Positions 52,359 to 61,016 of a stretch of 64,000 nucleotides of DNA are shown here, one piece after another. The notes below the pieces were generated by a model. That model saw only the letters and a list, made by a program, of their open reading frames with translations. It was not told the DNA's origin and ran no database searches. Source of the stretch: Leptothermofonsia sp049200465 (GTDB lineage: Bacteria; Cyanobacteriota; Cyanobacteriia; Leptolyngbyales; Leptolyngbyaceae); contig NZ_CP120836.1 in the NCBI RefSeq assembly GCF_049200465.1, positions 4,154,001 through 4,218,000 on the forward strand. The letters are read 5' to 3'. Numbering within the stretch: position 1 is the first letter of the stretch; every line of letters starts with the position of its first letter. A program made the translations under genes and the position numbers.

Positions 52359-54660
52359 AGGGTAACTGAACGATGAAGCTTGTTTGGCCTGAGCCGCTCT
52401 GGACGTGAATGGTTCCTTTGAGGGATTCAACTAGCTTTTTTACCAGGGCCAGCCCCAAACCAGTACCGCCGCGTTTCCAGGGGTCTGCTTTGGGGACACG
52501 ATAAAACTTTTCAAAAATGCGGCTTAACTCGGATGCTGGAATGTCGGTACCAGAGTTGGTGATACGGATTTGAAGAAGGGGGTGAGCGGTATCTGGCAGG
52601 CTAACGGCAACTGTAATGGTTTCTCCTGCCGGAGTATATTTGCAGGCGTTATTGACCAGTTCTACAATGATTCGTTTTAGACCGACCTGGTCCGATCTTA
52701 AGGGAGACAGTTGGGGCGGGAGGTGAACCTGTAAGGTTTGCTGTTGGTTTTCAGCCCTTTCGTGGAAGGGGGCCAGGATAGAGGACAGCCAGTTTTGTAG
52801 ATCAATTTCGGAAATTGTGTGGGTTTGGGCTCCAGCTTCAAGCCGTTGCAAATCTAGCAAATCTTCAATGAGTTCAATTTCGCGATCGCATTCGGTTTGT
52901 AGAATTTTCAGGTAATGGTCGGCGGCTTCTTTGGATTTGGCGATTTTGAGTAGCTCGATCGCCATTTTCATATTAGCCATGGGCGATCGCAACTCATGAG
53001 AAACCGTGCTGAGGAAGTCGTCTTTGAGTTGAGCGACTTGCTGAAGTTCTTCAACTTGTTTTTCCAGGGCGGTTTCTGCCTGTTTACGAGTAGTGATGTC
53101 TTCCAGGACGAGCAACAGTCCATCTAAAGGGGAGCTTTCAGTGGCTGCCTGGGTTTTAGGGGCACAGTAGACCAGGGGTTCTAGTTTGAGGGCAAACCAA
53201 CGATCGCCCCAATGCAACTCATGGGGTGGAACGGGTTCCTGTTGTTTGAGCATGTGCAGGTCTGTCTGCCATTCTTTTTCAGTGAGCCATTCGGGCACCA
53301 GATGGGTACTCAAGTCATTGCCAACCTGAATTCCTAACCAATCACTAGCGATTGGGTTGCAGAACCAAACCCATCCATCCCAATCGGCAGCCAGTAGCCC
53401 CATCGACAAACTGCGGGCGATCGCGGCCTGGGTTGATTGGGAGCGACCTAGCTGCTCAGCCAGTGCAGCCAGTTGGGTTGCGCTTTGCACAAAACTCGTT
53501 TGCGCCATTGTCTGATGGAGGCCGAAACCAGCCATCATTTGTTGATGGGCAACCAGATCATGGCGATAGGTTTGCCAGAGTTGCTGCACTTGTCGATCCA
53601 ACAGTGTGCCCATTCTCAATCGCTCCCTCACAAAAACCGCCCCTGCTGTAGTTGTCACCAGGCAAAGCGGAAAGGCAAGTGGGAGCCAGTGCGTGAGGTG
53701 AAACAGGCAAAAGACGACCGCTCCCCATCCCAGACACACCGCAGCCCACATCAAAGCTTGGCGTTCTTCTCGCTGATGGCTAAGCAGCAGGCTTAAACCA
53801 GGACCTCCCAGGAGTAGGATCAGCGGCAGCCAGATAGCCGGAAGGGGCTGCAAAGGATTTTGTTGTAACAAATTATTCACCACCGCTGTATGGAAATAAA
53901 CTCCGCTGGCAGGGGGATTTCGGTCGAACGGGGTTGCCAGAGAATCAATACCTGCCGCTGTCACACCAACCAGAACAATTTTGCCCTTCAACTCGTGTAG
54001 AGAAATCTTTTCCTCAATCACATCGGCAAAGGCAAATTGACGGATATGCTGGATTTGACCTGCCCAATTAATCCAGAAAGGTTGATTTGAGTTGGGGGGA
54101 GGAACGGTCGCTTGCACCAGGGAATAAGCCTGGATAATGGACAAGCTGAAGGCAGGTACTCCCTGGATGTATAGGTCAATTTTGCGGGTTAGTCCATCGG
54201 TGTCTTGCTGTTTGAGGATATGCCCGGTAGCGATCGCTGCTTTCTGAAGATCGGGCACTGGAAACAACAACAGCCCATTATGGTCCCAACCCTGAGCCAG
54301 AACAACTTGACTGTTACGTACTATTGCCTCCGCCAATTGAGGGTCATCAGAACTCGATTCTGACAAAATTAAATTAAATGCAACAACACTGGGCTTTGCT
54401 TTGTTCAGCACATTCAGTAGCTGAGTGTATCGTTGCCGATTCCAGGGAAACCGCCCCAACTGCTTGATGCTGGCATCATCAATGGCAATCACAACAAGGC
54501 GATCATCCCAGGAACGTTCTCCCCTTAGGCGGAACAAGGCATTGTAAGCAATCTGCTCCAGAGGTTGGAAGCTACCTAAACTGAGCAAGATAGCGAATGC
54601 AATACTAACCAGGCTACCTGGCAGGATTCGCCAGCCCAACTCATCGATACGCCAACTCAT
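52333..54660 (-). CDS. CHASE2-domain sensor histidine kinase
   Basis: 775 residues from ATG at 54660 (MSWRIDELGW); an in-frame start at 54696 is twelve codons longer. One N-terminal membrane segment, an extracytoplasmic CHASE2 sensor domain ~40-270 ('AIDDASIKQLGRFPWNRQRYTQLL'), three membrane segments ~280-350, a PAS-like region ~430-530, then HisKA with the H-box 'FLSTVSHELRSPMANMKMAIELL' and the HATPase with 'VELVNNACKYTP' and 'GGTGLGLALVKKLVESLKG'. The upstream FecR gene overlaps it by ~20 bp: a typical cyanobacterial pair. No response regulator is adjacent. Confidence 0.9.
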   Translation of the reverse strand: MSWRIDELGWRILPGSLVSIAFAILLSLGSFQPLEQIAYNALFRLRGERSWDDRLVVIAIDDASIKQLGRFPWNRQRYTQLLNVLNKAKPSVVAFNLILSESSSDDPQLAEAIVRNSQVVLAQGWDHNGLLLFPVPDLQKAAIATGHILKQQDTDGLTRKIDLYIQGVPAFSLSIIQAYSLVQATVPPPNSNQPFWINWAGQIQHIRQFAFADVIEEKISLHELKGKIVLVGVTAAGIDSLATPFDRNPPASGVYFHTAVVNNLLQQNPLQPLPAIWLPLILLLGGPGLSLLLSHQREERQALMWAAVCLGWGAVVFCLFHLTHWLPLAFPLCLVTTTAGAVFVRERLRMGTLLDRQVQQLWQTYRHDLVAHQQMMAGFGLHQTMAQTSFVQSATQLAALAEQLGRSQSTQAAIARSLSMGLLAADWDGWVWFCNPIASDWLGIQVGNDLSTHLVPEWLTEKEWQTDLHMLKQQEPVPPHELHWGDRWFALKLEPLVYCAPKTQAATESSPLDGLLLVLEDITTRKQAETALEKQVEELQQVAQLKDDFLSTVSHELRSPMANMKMAIELLKIAKSKEAADHYLKILQTECDREIELIEDLLDLQRLEAGAQTHTISEIDLQNWLSSILAPFHERAENQQQTLQVHLPPQLSPLRSDQVGLKRIIVELVNNACKYTPAGETITVAVSLPDTAHPLLQIRITNSGTDIPASELSRIFEKFYRVPKADPWKRGGTGLGLALVKKLVESLKGTIHVQSGSGQTSFIVQLPLYSDSHDG

Positions 54661-55486
54661 GGATCTCTTTTTTCCCCAGGGGTGTGATAACCTCAACTTG
54701 AATCTTTAAGGAATTAGGCAGTAGTTTGAAGTCTGTAATAAACACCCCATCTCGGTTTGTGCTTTGGGGAGTTCCTTCCACAATGACGCTATTGACTGGA
54801 TCGACTTTACCAACCAGGCGGATCTTCCGCACCCTGCGTTCAATCACTTGCTGAAAGTGATATTGAATTCGAGTATCCTCTGTTAAGGGGGTAGGTGTCG
54901 AGGGTGCCTCGTCAGGAATTGTGAAGTTTTGAAACTCATGGGGTACGGCAACTGCCTGGCCCTGGGCAGAGCTAACAACGTTGCCTTCACGTACTGCCAG
55001 TCCAGTCTTACCACTGGGTTGAATGGTAAGTCCAAACTCTGTTCCACGAACACCGCTTAACCCAGCAGGAGTGCGAATTTCAAGTCTGGAACCCCGGTGT
55101 GTAAACCGCCGGACGCGCAAAACTGCCTGACCGCTCATGACCTGTAAGCGAGTAATTCGCCCATTGTCGGGAGCCATTGCCAGTTCCTGGATTTTGAGCC
55201 GGGTGTTTTCTGTCAGGCTGATGGTGCCAATACCCGTATCAACAAACAACGTCGCCGACGAGTTTTTGCCCGTCGTAATACCATCGTTCACAGATTTCAA
55301 GCGATCGCCCACCCGTGCAACGTAGGAGGCTGCCCCCTGTTCACGAATCACCTTGCCCAACACCTGTTTAACTTCCAACCAGCGATTAATCCGAACCTGG
55401 AAGGATTGCTGCGTTCTTCCCTGGGAACCGCCCAGCAAAAGTGAGACTCCAAGAATGCCCCCTGCGGTTTGAGCTGGACGATTCAT
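54641..55486 (-). CDS. FecR-domain protein
   Basis: 281 residues with an N-terminal signal-like segment 'GGILGVSLLLGGSQG'. The FecR domain covers ~55-170: 'ARVGDRLKSVNDGITTGKNSSATLFVDTGIGTISLTENTRLKI' and 'SRLEIRTPAGLSGVRGTEFGLTI'. The C-terminal ~90 residues are beta-strand-like and end at 'ELAYR'. In cyanobacteria FecR proteins often precede a CHASE2 kinase or adenylate cyclase, suggesting a periplasmic sensor partner. The end overlaps the kinase start. Confidence 0.85.
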   Translation of the reverse strand: MNRPAQTAGGILGVSLLLGGSQGRTQQSFQVRINRWLEVKQVLGKVIREQGAASYVARVGDRLKSVNDGITTGKNSSATLFVDTGIGTISLTENTRLKIQELAMAPDNGRITRLQVMSGQAVLRVRRFTHRGSRLEIRTPAGLSGVRGTEFGLTIQPSGKTGLAVREGNVVSSAQGQAVAVPHEFQNFTIPDEAPSTPTPLTEDTRIQYHFQQVIERRVRKIRLVGKVDPVNSVIVEGTPQSTNRDGVFITDFKLLPNSLKIQVEVITPLGKKEIHELAYR

Positions 55487-55907
55487 TAGAATTTTTCCCA
55501 GTAGCTATTTAAGTTCTGAAAGATTATCTCACCTATCATCCGGCTCAGAAGCGGCTCTTATACCTACTGTTACATCGGTTGAAGGGTTTAGCCATGTAAC
55601 CTCTGCGCAATTTTGCTGACCACGCATGGAATTTTTTAAGCCAAAATTGTATCACTTTTGAAGGTTCTCCTGGTTTGCCAGTGAAAAAATTGCTGACGCA
55701 GCTCTTTCATCCTAAACAAAATCCCTGGAATATCGATTGTGTCTGATGGTAAACGAAGCTTCTCACCAAACTCAGGAGCTCCCTTTTGAAGAGCGATTGA
55801 GGGGCGTTGAGGCAATGCCTCTATCTCTGGTCTGCCAAAAAATAAAGGGGCTCCAACCCTAACCCCTAAGTGAAAGCTGCCTGTCTCCTAATAGTTGTAA
55901 GAAATTA
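55487..55907. other. Intergenic gap between divergent FecR and SBP-OmpA genes
   Basis: Promoters for both genes are expected here. No gene, repeat family or obvious hairpin recognised. Confidence 0.4.
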
Positions 55908-57488
55908 ATGAGCAAGCGCACTGAACCAGCTCTAATTCTGGCATTTATGATCACCGCAAGCCTGAGCATTGGCGGGCTATGGTTGTTCAATAAGATTTCG
56001 CCAGGTCTGATTCCCAGTTTGATGGGACAGACCACCTCCCAGCCTGGGGATAAGCCCATCAATTCTCAGCAAAAAGTTCAGATCACGATTTTGGGAGATA
56101 CCTTCAGTGGCTACAGCACCTTCCGCAATCGTGCCTTTCAGGATGGGTTAAAGGAAACTGGCATTACACTTCGCTATGAGGATGAGTTTGATCAGACTAG
56201 GCGAGCCGAGCGGCTAAACCAGGGACAGGCAGACTTGCTGGTTACGACCCTCGATCAATTTTTGAAGCAAAAGCCCCAGGGAAAAATTGTGGGCCTGATT
56301 GATCGAACGGTCGGTGCCGATGCGGTGGTTCTAAACACGAAAAAATATCCCGCTCTCAAATCACTACTGGATCTCAACCAGTTGGTGAACCAGTCACGCA
56401 CGCGGGGCCAGTCCTTAGGCATCACATTTGCTGGGGACACTCCTAGTGAATATTTAGCCCTGGTGCTAGATTCAAAGTTTGAAGCCTTTAATCTGCAAGA
56501 CTTTCAGATCAATAAGGTCGGTGATGCCTCAGAAGCCTGGAAACAGTTGCAAGAGCCTGGCCAGAATGTGGCGATCGCGGTTATCTGGGAACCTTACGTT
56601 ACTCAGGCACGGCAAAAGGGATACACGATTGTACTATCTAGCCAGGATGCGCCAGAAGTGATCATCGATGTACTGGTTGCTTCCGATCGCTTGCTACAAT
56701 CCCAGCCTCAAGTTATCTCTGAACTGCTAGAAGTTTATTATCGCAAAATTGACACTAACGTTCGGGATACTTCTCAACTGCAAACGCAAATTGCGGAAGA
56801 TGGCAAACTGTCTTCCACTGAAGCAGCCGCGGTTTTGCAAGGAATTCAGTTCTTTACCGCCACTGAAGCGAAAGAATGGATGACAAAGGGAACTCTGACC
56901 CGACGGATTAATTCAACTGCAGCGGTATTAACCCTGACTGGACGCCTGAACCAGTTACCTGAACAGCCTGACAGCTTATTTACCAACCAATTCATTACTA
57001 AAGCAGCAAATAACACCAAAACCTTGATTGACCTGGTAAGGGCAGATAACCCGGAACTGGCAGATCGGCTGGCAGGTAGAGGCAGAACCATCACACCCAA
57101 GCAGAAACTGACCGCTACTCAGGTCAAAAGTGCCCCAGACATTGGTAACTTACAGGTGCAGGGTGAGGTCAGCTTTAGTGTAGGCTCAGCTAATCTAACA
57201 TCTGCCGGAGAGCAAACTCTGGATAAACTAGCACAGGAAATCAAGGAGTTCAACACCCAGACCGTCGCAGTTCGTGTAATTGGACACACCTCACGAACAG
57301 GTTCCGCCAATTTAAACCAAGTTTTGAGTCAACGGCGGGCCCAGGTTGTAGTGAACTATCTACGCAGAAAAGGCGTTCAACATAATATCTTGGCAGAAGG
57401 AAAAGGGTTTAGTCAACCGCTTCCGGGCATTTCACCCAGCAGTTCCAAAAACCAAAGAACCGAGATCCGTCTGGTTAGGGTCAGTTAG
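55908..57488 (+). CDS. Substrate-binding-protein/OmpA fusion protein
   Basis: 526 residues. Residues ~8-30 are a membrane or signal segment; ~50-340 resemble ABC-type substrate-binding proteins (TauA/SsuA- or phosphate-type: 'LGDTFSGYSTFRNRAFQDGL', 'RLNQGQADLLVTTLDQFLKQKPQGKIVGLID', 'GITFAGDTPSEYLALVLDSKF'); the C-terminal ~105 residues are an OmpA peptidoglycan-binding domain ('VAVRVIGHTSRTGSANLNQVLSQRRAQVVVNYLRRKGV'). It would hold a ligand-binding domain against the cell wall. No permease or ATPase gene is adjacent. Known as a cyanobacterial architecture (recalled). Confidence 0.85.
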   Translation: MSKRTEPALILAFMITASLSIGGLWLFNKISPGLIPSLMGQTTSQPGDKPINSQQKVQITILGDTFSGYSTFRNRAFQDGLKETGITLRYEDEFDQTRRAERLNQGQADLLVTTLDQFLKQKPQGKIVGLIDRTVGADAVVLNTKKYPALKSLLDLNQLVNQSRTRGQSLGITFAGDTPSEYLALVLDSKFEAFNLQDFQINKVGDASEAWKQLQEPGQNVAIAVIWEPYVTQARQKGYTIVLSSQDAPEVIIDVLVASDRLLQSQPQVISELLEVYYRKIDTNVRDTSQLQTQIAEDGKLSSTEAAAVLQGIQFFTATEAKEWMTKGTLTRRINSTAAVLTLTGRLNQLPEQPDSLFTNQFITKAANNTKTLIDLVRADNPELADRLAGRGRTITPKQKLTATQVKSAPDIGNLQVQGEVSFSVGSANLTSAGEQTLDKLAQEIKEFNTQTVAVRVIGHTSRTGSANLNQVLSQRRAQVVVNYLRRKGVQHNILAEGKGFSQPLPGISPSSSKNQRTEIRLVRVS

Positions 57489-57520
57489 GGGAAGTATCGC
57501 TCCAGTGCTGCCTGCTCAAT

Positions 57521-57664
57521 TCAGCAGCAGTTTCCTCGCTTGCTTAATGAAGCGAGCAGCAGCGGTCTAACCTGCTTTGCCCACAGTTCAAAATTAAATT
57601 CTTGTCCATTGCTACCAGCAGATTGCTCAGCAGTGTTCTGGTCTTTTCCTGCCTTGGTTTTCAT
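57521..57664 (-). CDS. Small conserved-looking protein (47 aa)
   Basis: ATG at 57664, GAGGG seven bases upstream. The C-terminal segment FNFELWAKQVRPLLLASLSK resembles the end of short cyanobacterial proteins of unknown role (recalled, not verified). The N-terminal half is polar and Gln/Ser-rich. Confidence 0.45.
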   Translation of the reverse strand: MKTKAGKDQNTAEQSAGSNGQEFNFELWAKQVRPLLLASLSKRGNCC

Positions 57665-57696
57665 GACAACCCTCGAATCTCCACAAAAAACACTTT

Positions 57697-57730
57697 GAAG
57701 TATTGATGGAAGTGAAGTATTGATGGAAGT
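57697..57730. repeat. Tandem duplication of a 17-mer
   Basis: GAAGTATTGATGGAAGT twice with no spacer, 33 bases upstream of the small gene, followed by a partial third copy. Confidence 0.9.
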
Positions 57731-57860
57731 ATTGATGCGCCCCGTACCTGTACCCTGAGGTAGAAACCAACCTGCTTGAACGCAACAATGGCAAACCCTT
57801 GATGCCATTTAGGAATGGGGCTTGACAAACCGGTTTAGGATTGGCGGTATCCGCTTAATC

Positions 57861-57892
57861 GTGTAGAAACGTTCTATGAAATGTCCCTACAG
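57861..57892. repeat. Family I hairpin, copy 3
   Basis: GTGTAGAAACGTTCTATGAA then ATGTCCCTACAGA. The gap 57665-58401 otherwise contains family H and C copies and a 14-mer tandem duplication. Confidence 0.6.
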
Positions 57893-58096
57893 ACACGAGT
57901 ACCTTTCATGTAGCCAGTACAGTAAAGCAGGAGTACGAATACCATTCTGATTCCCTAATCTTCACTCCCCAACTCCCCAACTCAATGGTTACTGAACTTA
58001 CGCCATCGTCCACTAGAGATTTTAGTTGGGATGAAAGGGTAACATAAGCAGCTAGCAGGTATGAACGGTATACAGGTACTGCACGAAACAGTCCGA

Positions 58097-58189
58097 TAGT
58101 GTTGCAAAAACTCAATTTTGTAACCTAGAGATTTGGGGCAAAGCCCCCAAGCAGGGATGGAAGCCCTACACCCCAACAAGACTTTTGTT
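58097..58189 (+). repeat. Family H repeat, copy 1
   Basis: TAGTGTTGCAAAAACTCAAT ... CCCCAACAAGACTTTTGTT with GGGGCAAAGCCCCC core. The second copy (60041-60149) runs in reverse. It directly abuts a family C fragment. Confidence 0.65.
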
Positions 58190-58260
58190 AGGGGTGGAAC
58201 CCCTAGCTGGCAGCGCAGCCCCTTAAAACCAATGTCCTAAGCGAACTGGCGACAGTTATA
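58187..58260 (-). repeat. Family C repeat, copy 6 (partial)
   Basis: Plus strand TTAGGGGTGGAACCCCTAGC ... AATGTCCTAAGCGAACTGGC then GACAGTTATA. Only the half next to the TATAGCTGTCGCC end is preserved, joined to family H copy 1. Confidence 0.65.
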
Positions 58261-58354
58261 AATCCAATGGTTAATGATTTTGTGCCCTCCATCCACAACT
58301 TTAATCAATCGCCAATAGATTTGGGGTTAAGCCCCCTTAAAGGTTCAGTAAATT

Positions 58355-58392
58355 TTAAAGTTGCCAGATTAAAGTTGCCAGAAAGTTGCCAG
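58355..58392. repeat. Tandem duplication of a 14-mer with partial third copy
   Basis: TTAAAGTTGCCAGA twice, then AAGTTGCCAG, 9 bases beyond the CHAD gene stop. Confidence 0.85.
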
Positions 58393-58401
58393 TTTGAGTG
58401 T

Positions 58402-59364
58402 TCACCCAACGAGGGCAGGAGAAGATTCGGGCTCCAGTAGCATCTCGTGGAGGTGTTTGCGGAAGGCTGAATCGAGATACTTCTGCCGTATTGGTTCCCA
58501 GTTTGCCATCATTTCAACCTGGCATTGGCGAACACTGGCTTGCAGTTTGGGTAATTTTGCCCGGTTGGGCAAATGCTTTGCCAACAGTTCAACCAGCACC
58601 TGACCATCCTGCACTTTGCCCAGGCAATCCTGGATACCCTTCAGTTCTCCAATCCATTCTTTGAAGGGTTTGCCATACAGGGAGACAAAGAATTCACTTT
58701 GATAGCGGGTACCTTTACAGGCTTTTCGCAGGTCATGCAAGGTTTGGTTTGCTTCTTCAGACAAATCACTGGACTGAATCAGCCAGCCCGGATGCAGCAA
58801 TAGGGAAGACAGGAGAGGGCTGAGCAGATCGGGCAGCAGTGGCAACAGCGGGAGTTGGGCCAGGGTTGTGTAGCGAGGTTCACTCAGCCAAATTTCGTAG
58901 GCGGTTTTTAGTTCCTGATAGGACGATCGCGACAGGGTCACTTCCACTGCTGCAAAGGCCTTTCGTCGTTCCTGCTGGAGGGCGGTGATCGCTTCATCCA
59001 GTAATGCCTGTTCTGCTTTGCCTGCACGCGGACGATAAACCTCTCGCAAATCGGCAATTTGAACGTCTAAATCGCGCAGGTTGCCCAGAATTTTTGCGAT
59101 CGCCCCAATGCGCTTTGCCTGGGCCGCTTTAGGTAGCTCAACGGCGATACCAAACACTTGAAGGGCTGTGCGTAGCCTGCGGCTGGCAACTCGCATATCG
59201 TGCAAATGTTCAGGATCTTTATCTGCCAAAACTTTTTTCTCTAATTTGGTCATTAGCTGATATTGTGCACTAATGACCTTGTAAGCAAAGTCGCCCAGGG
59301 TTAATGACTGATAATTTTCGAACGTGGATTTTGGGCTAACCTTTTTTTCAATCTTTAAAGCCAT
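58402..59364 (-). CDS. CHAD-domain protein
   Basis: 320 residues. The all-helical CHAD domain has conserved histidines and basic residues: 'DPEHLHDMRVASRRLRTALQVFG' (~52-74), 'LGNLRDLDVQIADLREVY', 'LHDLRKACKGTRYQSEFFVSLYG' and 'LGKVQDGQVLVELL'. CHAD proteins bind polyphosphate (family knowledge), so a polyphosphate-granule role is likely. phoU lies 3.6 kb away. Family B repeat copy 3 lies 21 bp upstream of the start. Confidence 0.9.
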   Translation of the reverse strand: MALKIEKKVSPKSTFENYQSLTLGDFAYKVISAQYQLMTKLEKKVLADKDPEHLHDMRVASRRLRTALQVFGIAVELPKAAQAKRIGAIAKILGNLRDLDVQIADLREVYRPRAGKAEQALLDEAITALQQERRKAFAAVEVTLSRSSYQELKTAYEIWLSEPRYTTLAQLPLLPLLPDLLSPLLSSLLLHPGWLIQSSDLSEEANQTLHDLRKACKGTRYQSEFFVSLYGKPFKEWIGELKGIQDCLGKVQDGQVLVELLAKHLPNRAKLPKLQASVRQCQVEMMANWEPIRQKYLDSAFRKHLHEMLLEPESSPALVG

Positions 59365-59384
59365 TTCAACTCACCTGATAAAGC

Positions 59385-59487
59385 TATAGCGATCCTTCTT
59401 GAAATTTGAACGGGGTGCAGAGGTGGAACCCAAGCGTGGGGGCTTCTCCCACTCCCTCTTGTTCACAAATAGTTTGTGAACGCTATA
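59385..59487 (+). repeat. Family B repeat, copy 3 (103 bp)
   Basis: TATAGCGATCCTTCTTGAAA ... ACAAATAGTTTGTGAACGC then TATA. It has a longer core with GCGTGGGGGCTTCTCCCACTC. The gap 59365-60172 is filled with four repeats: B, D, A and H. Confidence 0.8.
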
Positions 59488-59540
59488 AGCACATTTGTGT
59501 TGAGTAATCAGGCATCGAATTTTGTGGTTTTTTGATCCAG

Positions 59541-59668
59541 TAAGTAGCTAGGCGCAATTAAATTAAGGATGATTTCGGGGGTGGAGGGGGTGAAACTCCC
59601 TATCTGGGGGCGCAGCCGCCACTCCCCCCTTTACCAATAATTATGACTACCTAAATTATGACTACCTA
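59541..59668 (-). repeat. Family D repeat, copy 5
   Basis: Plus strand TAAGTAGCTAGGCGCAATTA ... ATTATGACTACCTA. The end carries a 15-bp tandem duplication AATTATGACTACCTA at 59639-59668. Confidence 0.8.
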
Positions 59669-59873
59669 TTTAATGCGCTGTTGCTAATTCTGATTGCGCT
59701 GATCAATTCGAATACCATATGACAAAAGTTCAGCCTGAAAGTACTTCCTATTGAACAACTGCCGACACCAAAATCTCAAAGTAAACAGCACAAGCAATAT
59801 GGCATAGAAACTGAAACTTGACGGTGTGATTAACCGAAAAGCAAACAGACTCTATGGTGTAGAAAAATTATTA

Positions 59874-59966
59874 TATAGCAGTCCTAAATGATTTGTGAAA
59901 TGAAAGGGATTTGTGAAAAGGGATTCCTGCGGAGTCCCTTTTCATCATCCAGATAGGATCGCCATA
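59874..59966 (-). repeat. Family A repeat, copy 4 (93 bp)
   Basis: TATAGCAGTCCTAAATGATT ... GATAGGATCGCCATA; most diverged copy but identical in length. Confidence 0.7.
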
Positions 59967-60040
59967 GTTTAAGCTTAACTAAAGTTTTCTGGGGGGGTGC
60001 CTGGGCTTCAAGAAATGAAAAAGGCGAGTACTACCCGCCT

Positions 60041-60149
60041 CTAATACAGCAAAACGAAAGTTTTGTTGGGGGTGCAGGGGTGAAACTCTTGCTTTGGGGG
60101 TTTCGTTCCCAAACCCCCATGTCACAAAATCGAGTGTTTGCAAGATTAG
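60041..60149 (-). repeat. Family H repeat, copy 2 (109 bp)
   Basis: CTAATACAGCAAAACGAAAG ... TGTTTGCAAGATTAG; ends CTAAT/ATTAG. Core GGGGGTTTCGTTCCC. It ends 24 bp from the stop of the following minus-strand gene. Confidence 0.65.
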
Positions 60150-60172
60150 TGTCTGATTGGTTTTAAGCCGCT

Positions 60173-60706
60173 TTAGCTACGATTGGGAATTTGCACGCTG
60201 GCAGTGCCAATGGGGATTTCTCCCATAAGGCCTGTTCGCTCAGCAGTGACGCCATAAAAAATGATATCTCCATCGGAACGGCGCATTTGAACCCCAGTAA
60301 ATTGAACTTCCAGATAGGTACTCTGCGCGACAGGTTGGTTGAAGACAATGGCAACTTTGTTTTTAGTAGGTGTGATTCTAGCAGGAACATCCCGACCGTT
60401 TTGGTCTGTGACTCAAATATTGTCATAGTCTTCCATCTGACTGGGAAGCGAAATCATCAGGTCGTTAAGCGACATGCCGACCACAGCTAACCGAATAAAA
60501 TGGGCGCTACCCCGCACACCTGAACTGGTGATAAAGGGAGCGGTAAAGTTAAACACCATGGAGGTATCACCTGCCATTACCAATGGTGCAGATGCATTGG
60601 GATTGCCAGTAGTAATCCCTAGGCGAGCAGACGCAGGAGCGATGATACCGGATGTAGCGATCGCCACCATCAATGCAGAAAGACCACCATACATTGAACC
60701 TTTCAT
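60173..60706 (-). pseudogene. Secreted protein of unknown function with an in-frame TGA
   Basis: ATG at 60706, GAGG eight bases upstream, signal peptide ~1-28 ending 'APASARLG'. The frame reads through 97 residues to TGA at 60413-60415, then continues in the same frame for 79 codons to TAA at 60173: VTDQNGRDVPARITPTKNKV, AIVFNQPVAQSTYLEV, GVQMRRSDGDIIFYGVTAE and GLMGEIPIGTASVQIPNRS. The downstream part is clearly protein-like (beta-rich, family not named). The TGA most simply comes from CGA or TGG by one change. A real nonsense mutation, error or readthrough cannot be told apart here. Confidence 0.75.
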
Positions 60707-61016
60707 GTCTCAATCCTCGAAGGTAGTAAAGCAGAGCAATCGGTCAGGTACTTAAATCAATCAATTGCCTTTGATTAACAGATTGCTGAACCAGGCTGAA
60801 ATTCTTCTAATTGAAAGATTAAAAAGTCCTAAGAGTTTTGGGTTGATTTATTCAGGAAGTTTTATGAGGCGACACTTAATCGCCTTCTCAGTAAAAACTC
60901 ATTCGATCAGTAGAAGAATAAATTATGAGGAAAGCGCTTGGTAACTTCCATTCTCCATCTACCGTAGTTCTCCCTTGTTGATCAGTGCAATCCCGCCCCT
61001 AAAAAGCGAGGTGTTT
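60707..61016. promoter_or_regulatory. Divergent promoter region, secreted protein and response regulator
   Basis: 310-bp AT-rich gap; should contain both promoters. No repeat family or gene seen. Confidence 0.4.

Noticed and set aside
14836..60149. CRISPR array
   Set aside because: The repeats are dispersed singly with unequal spacing, no regular spacers, and no cas genes are present.
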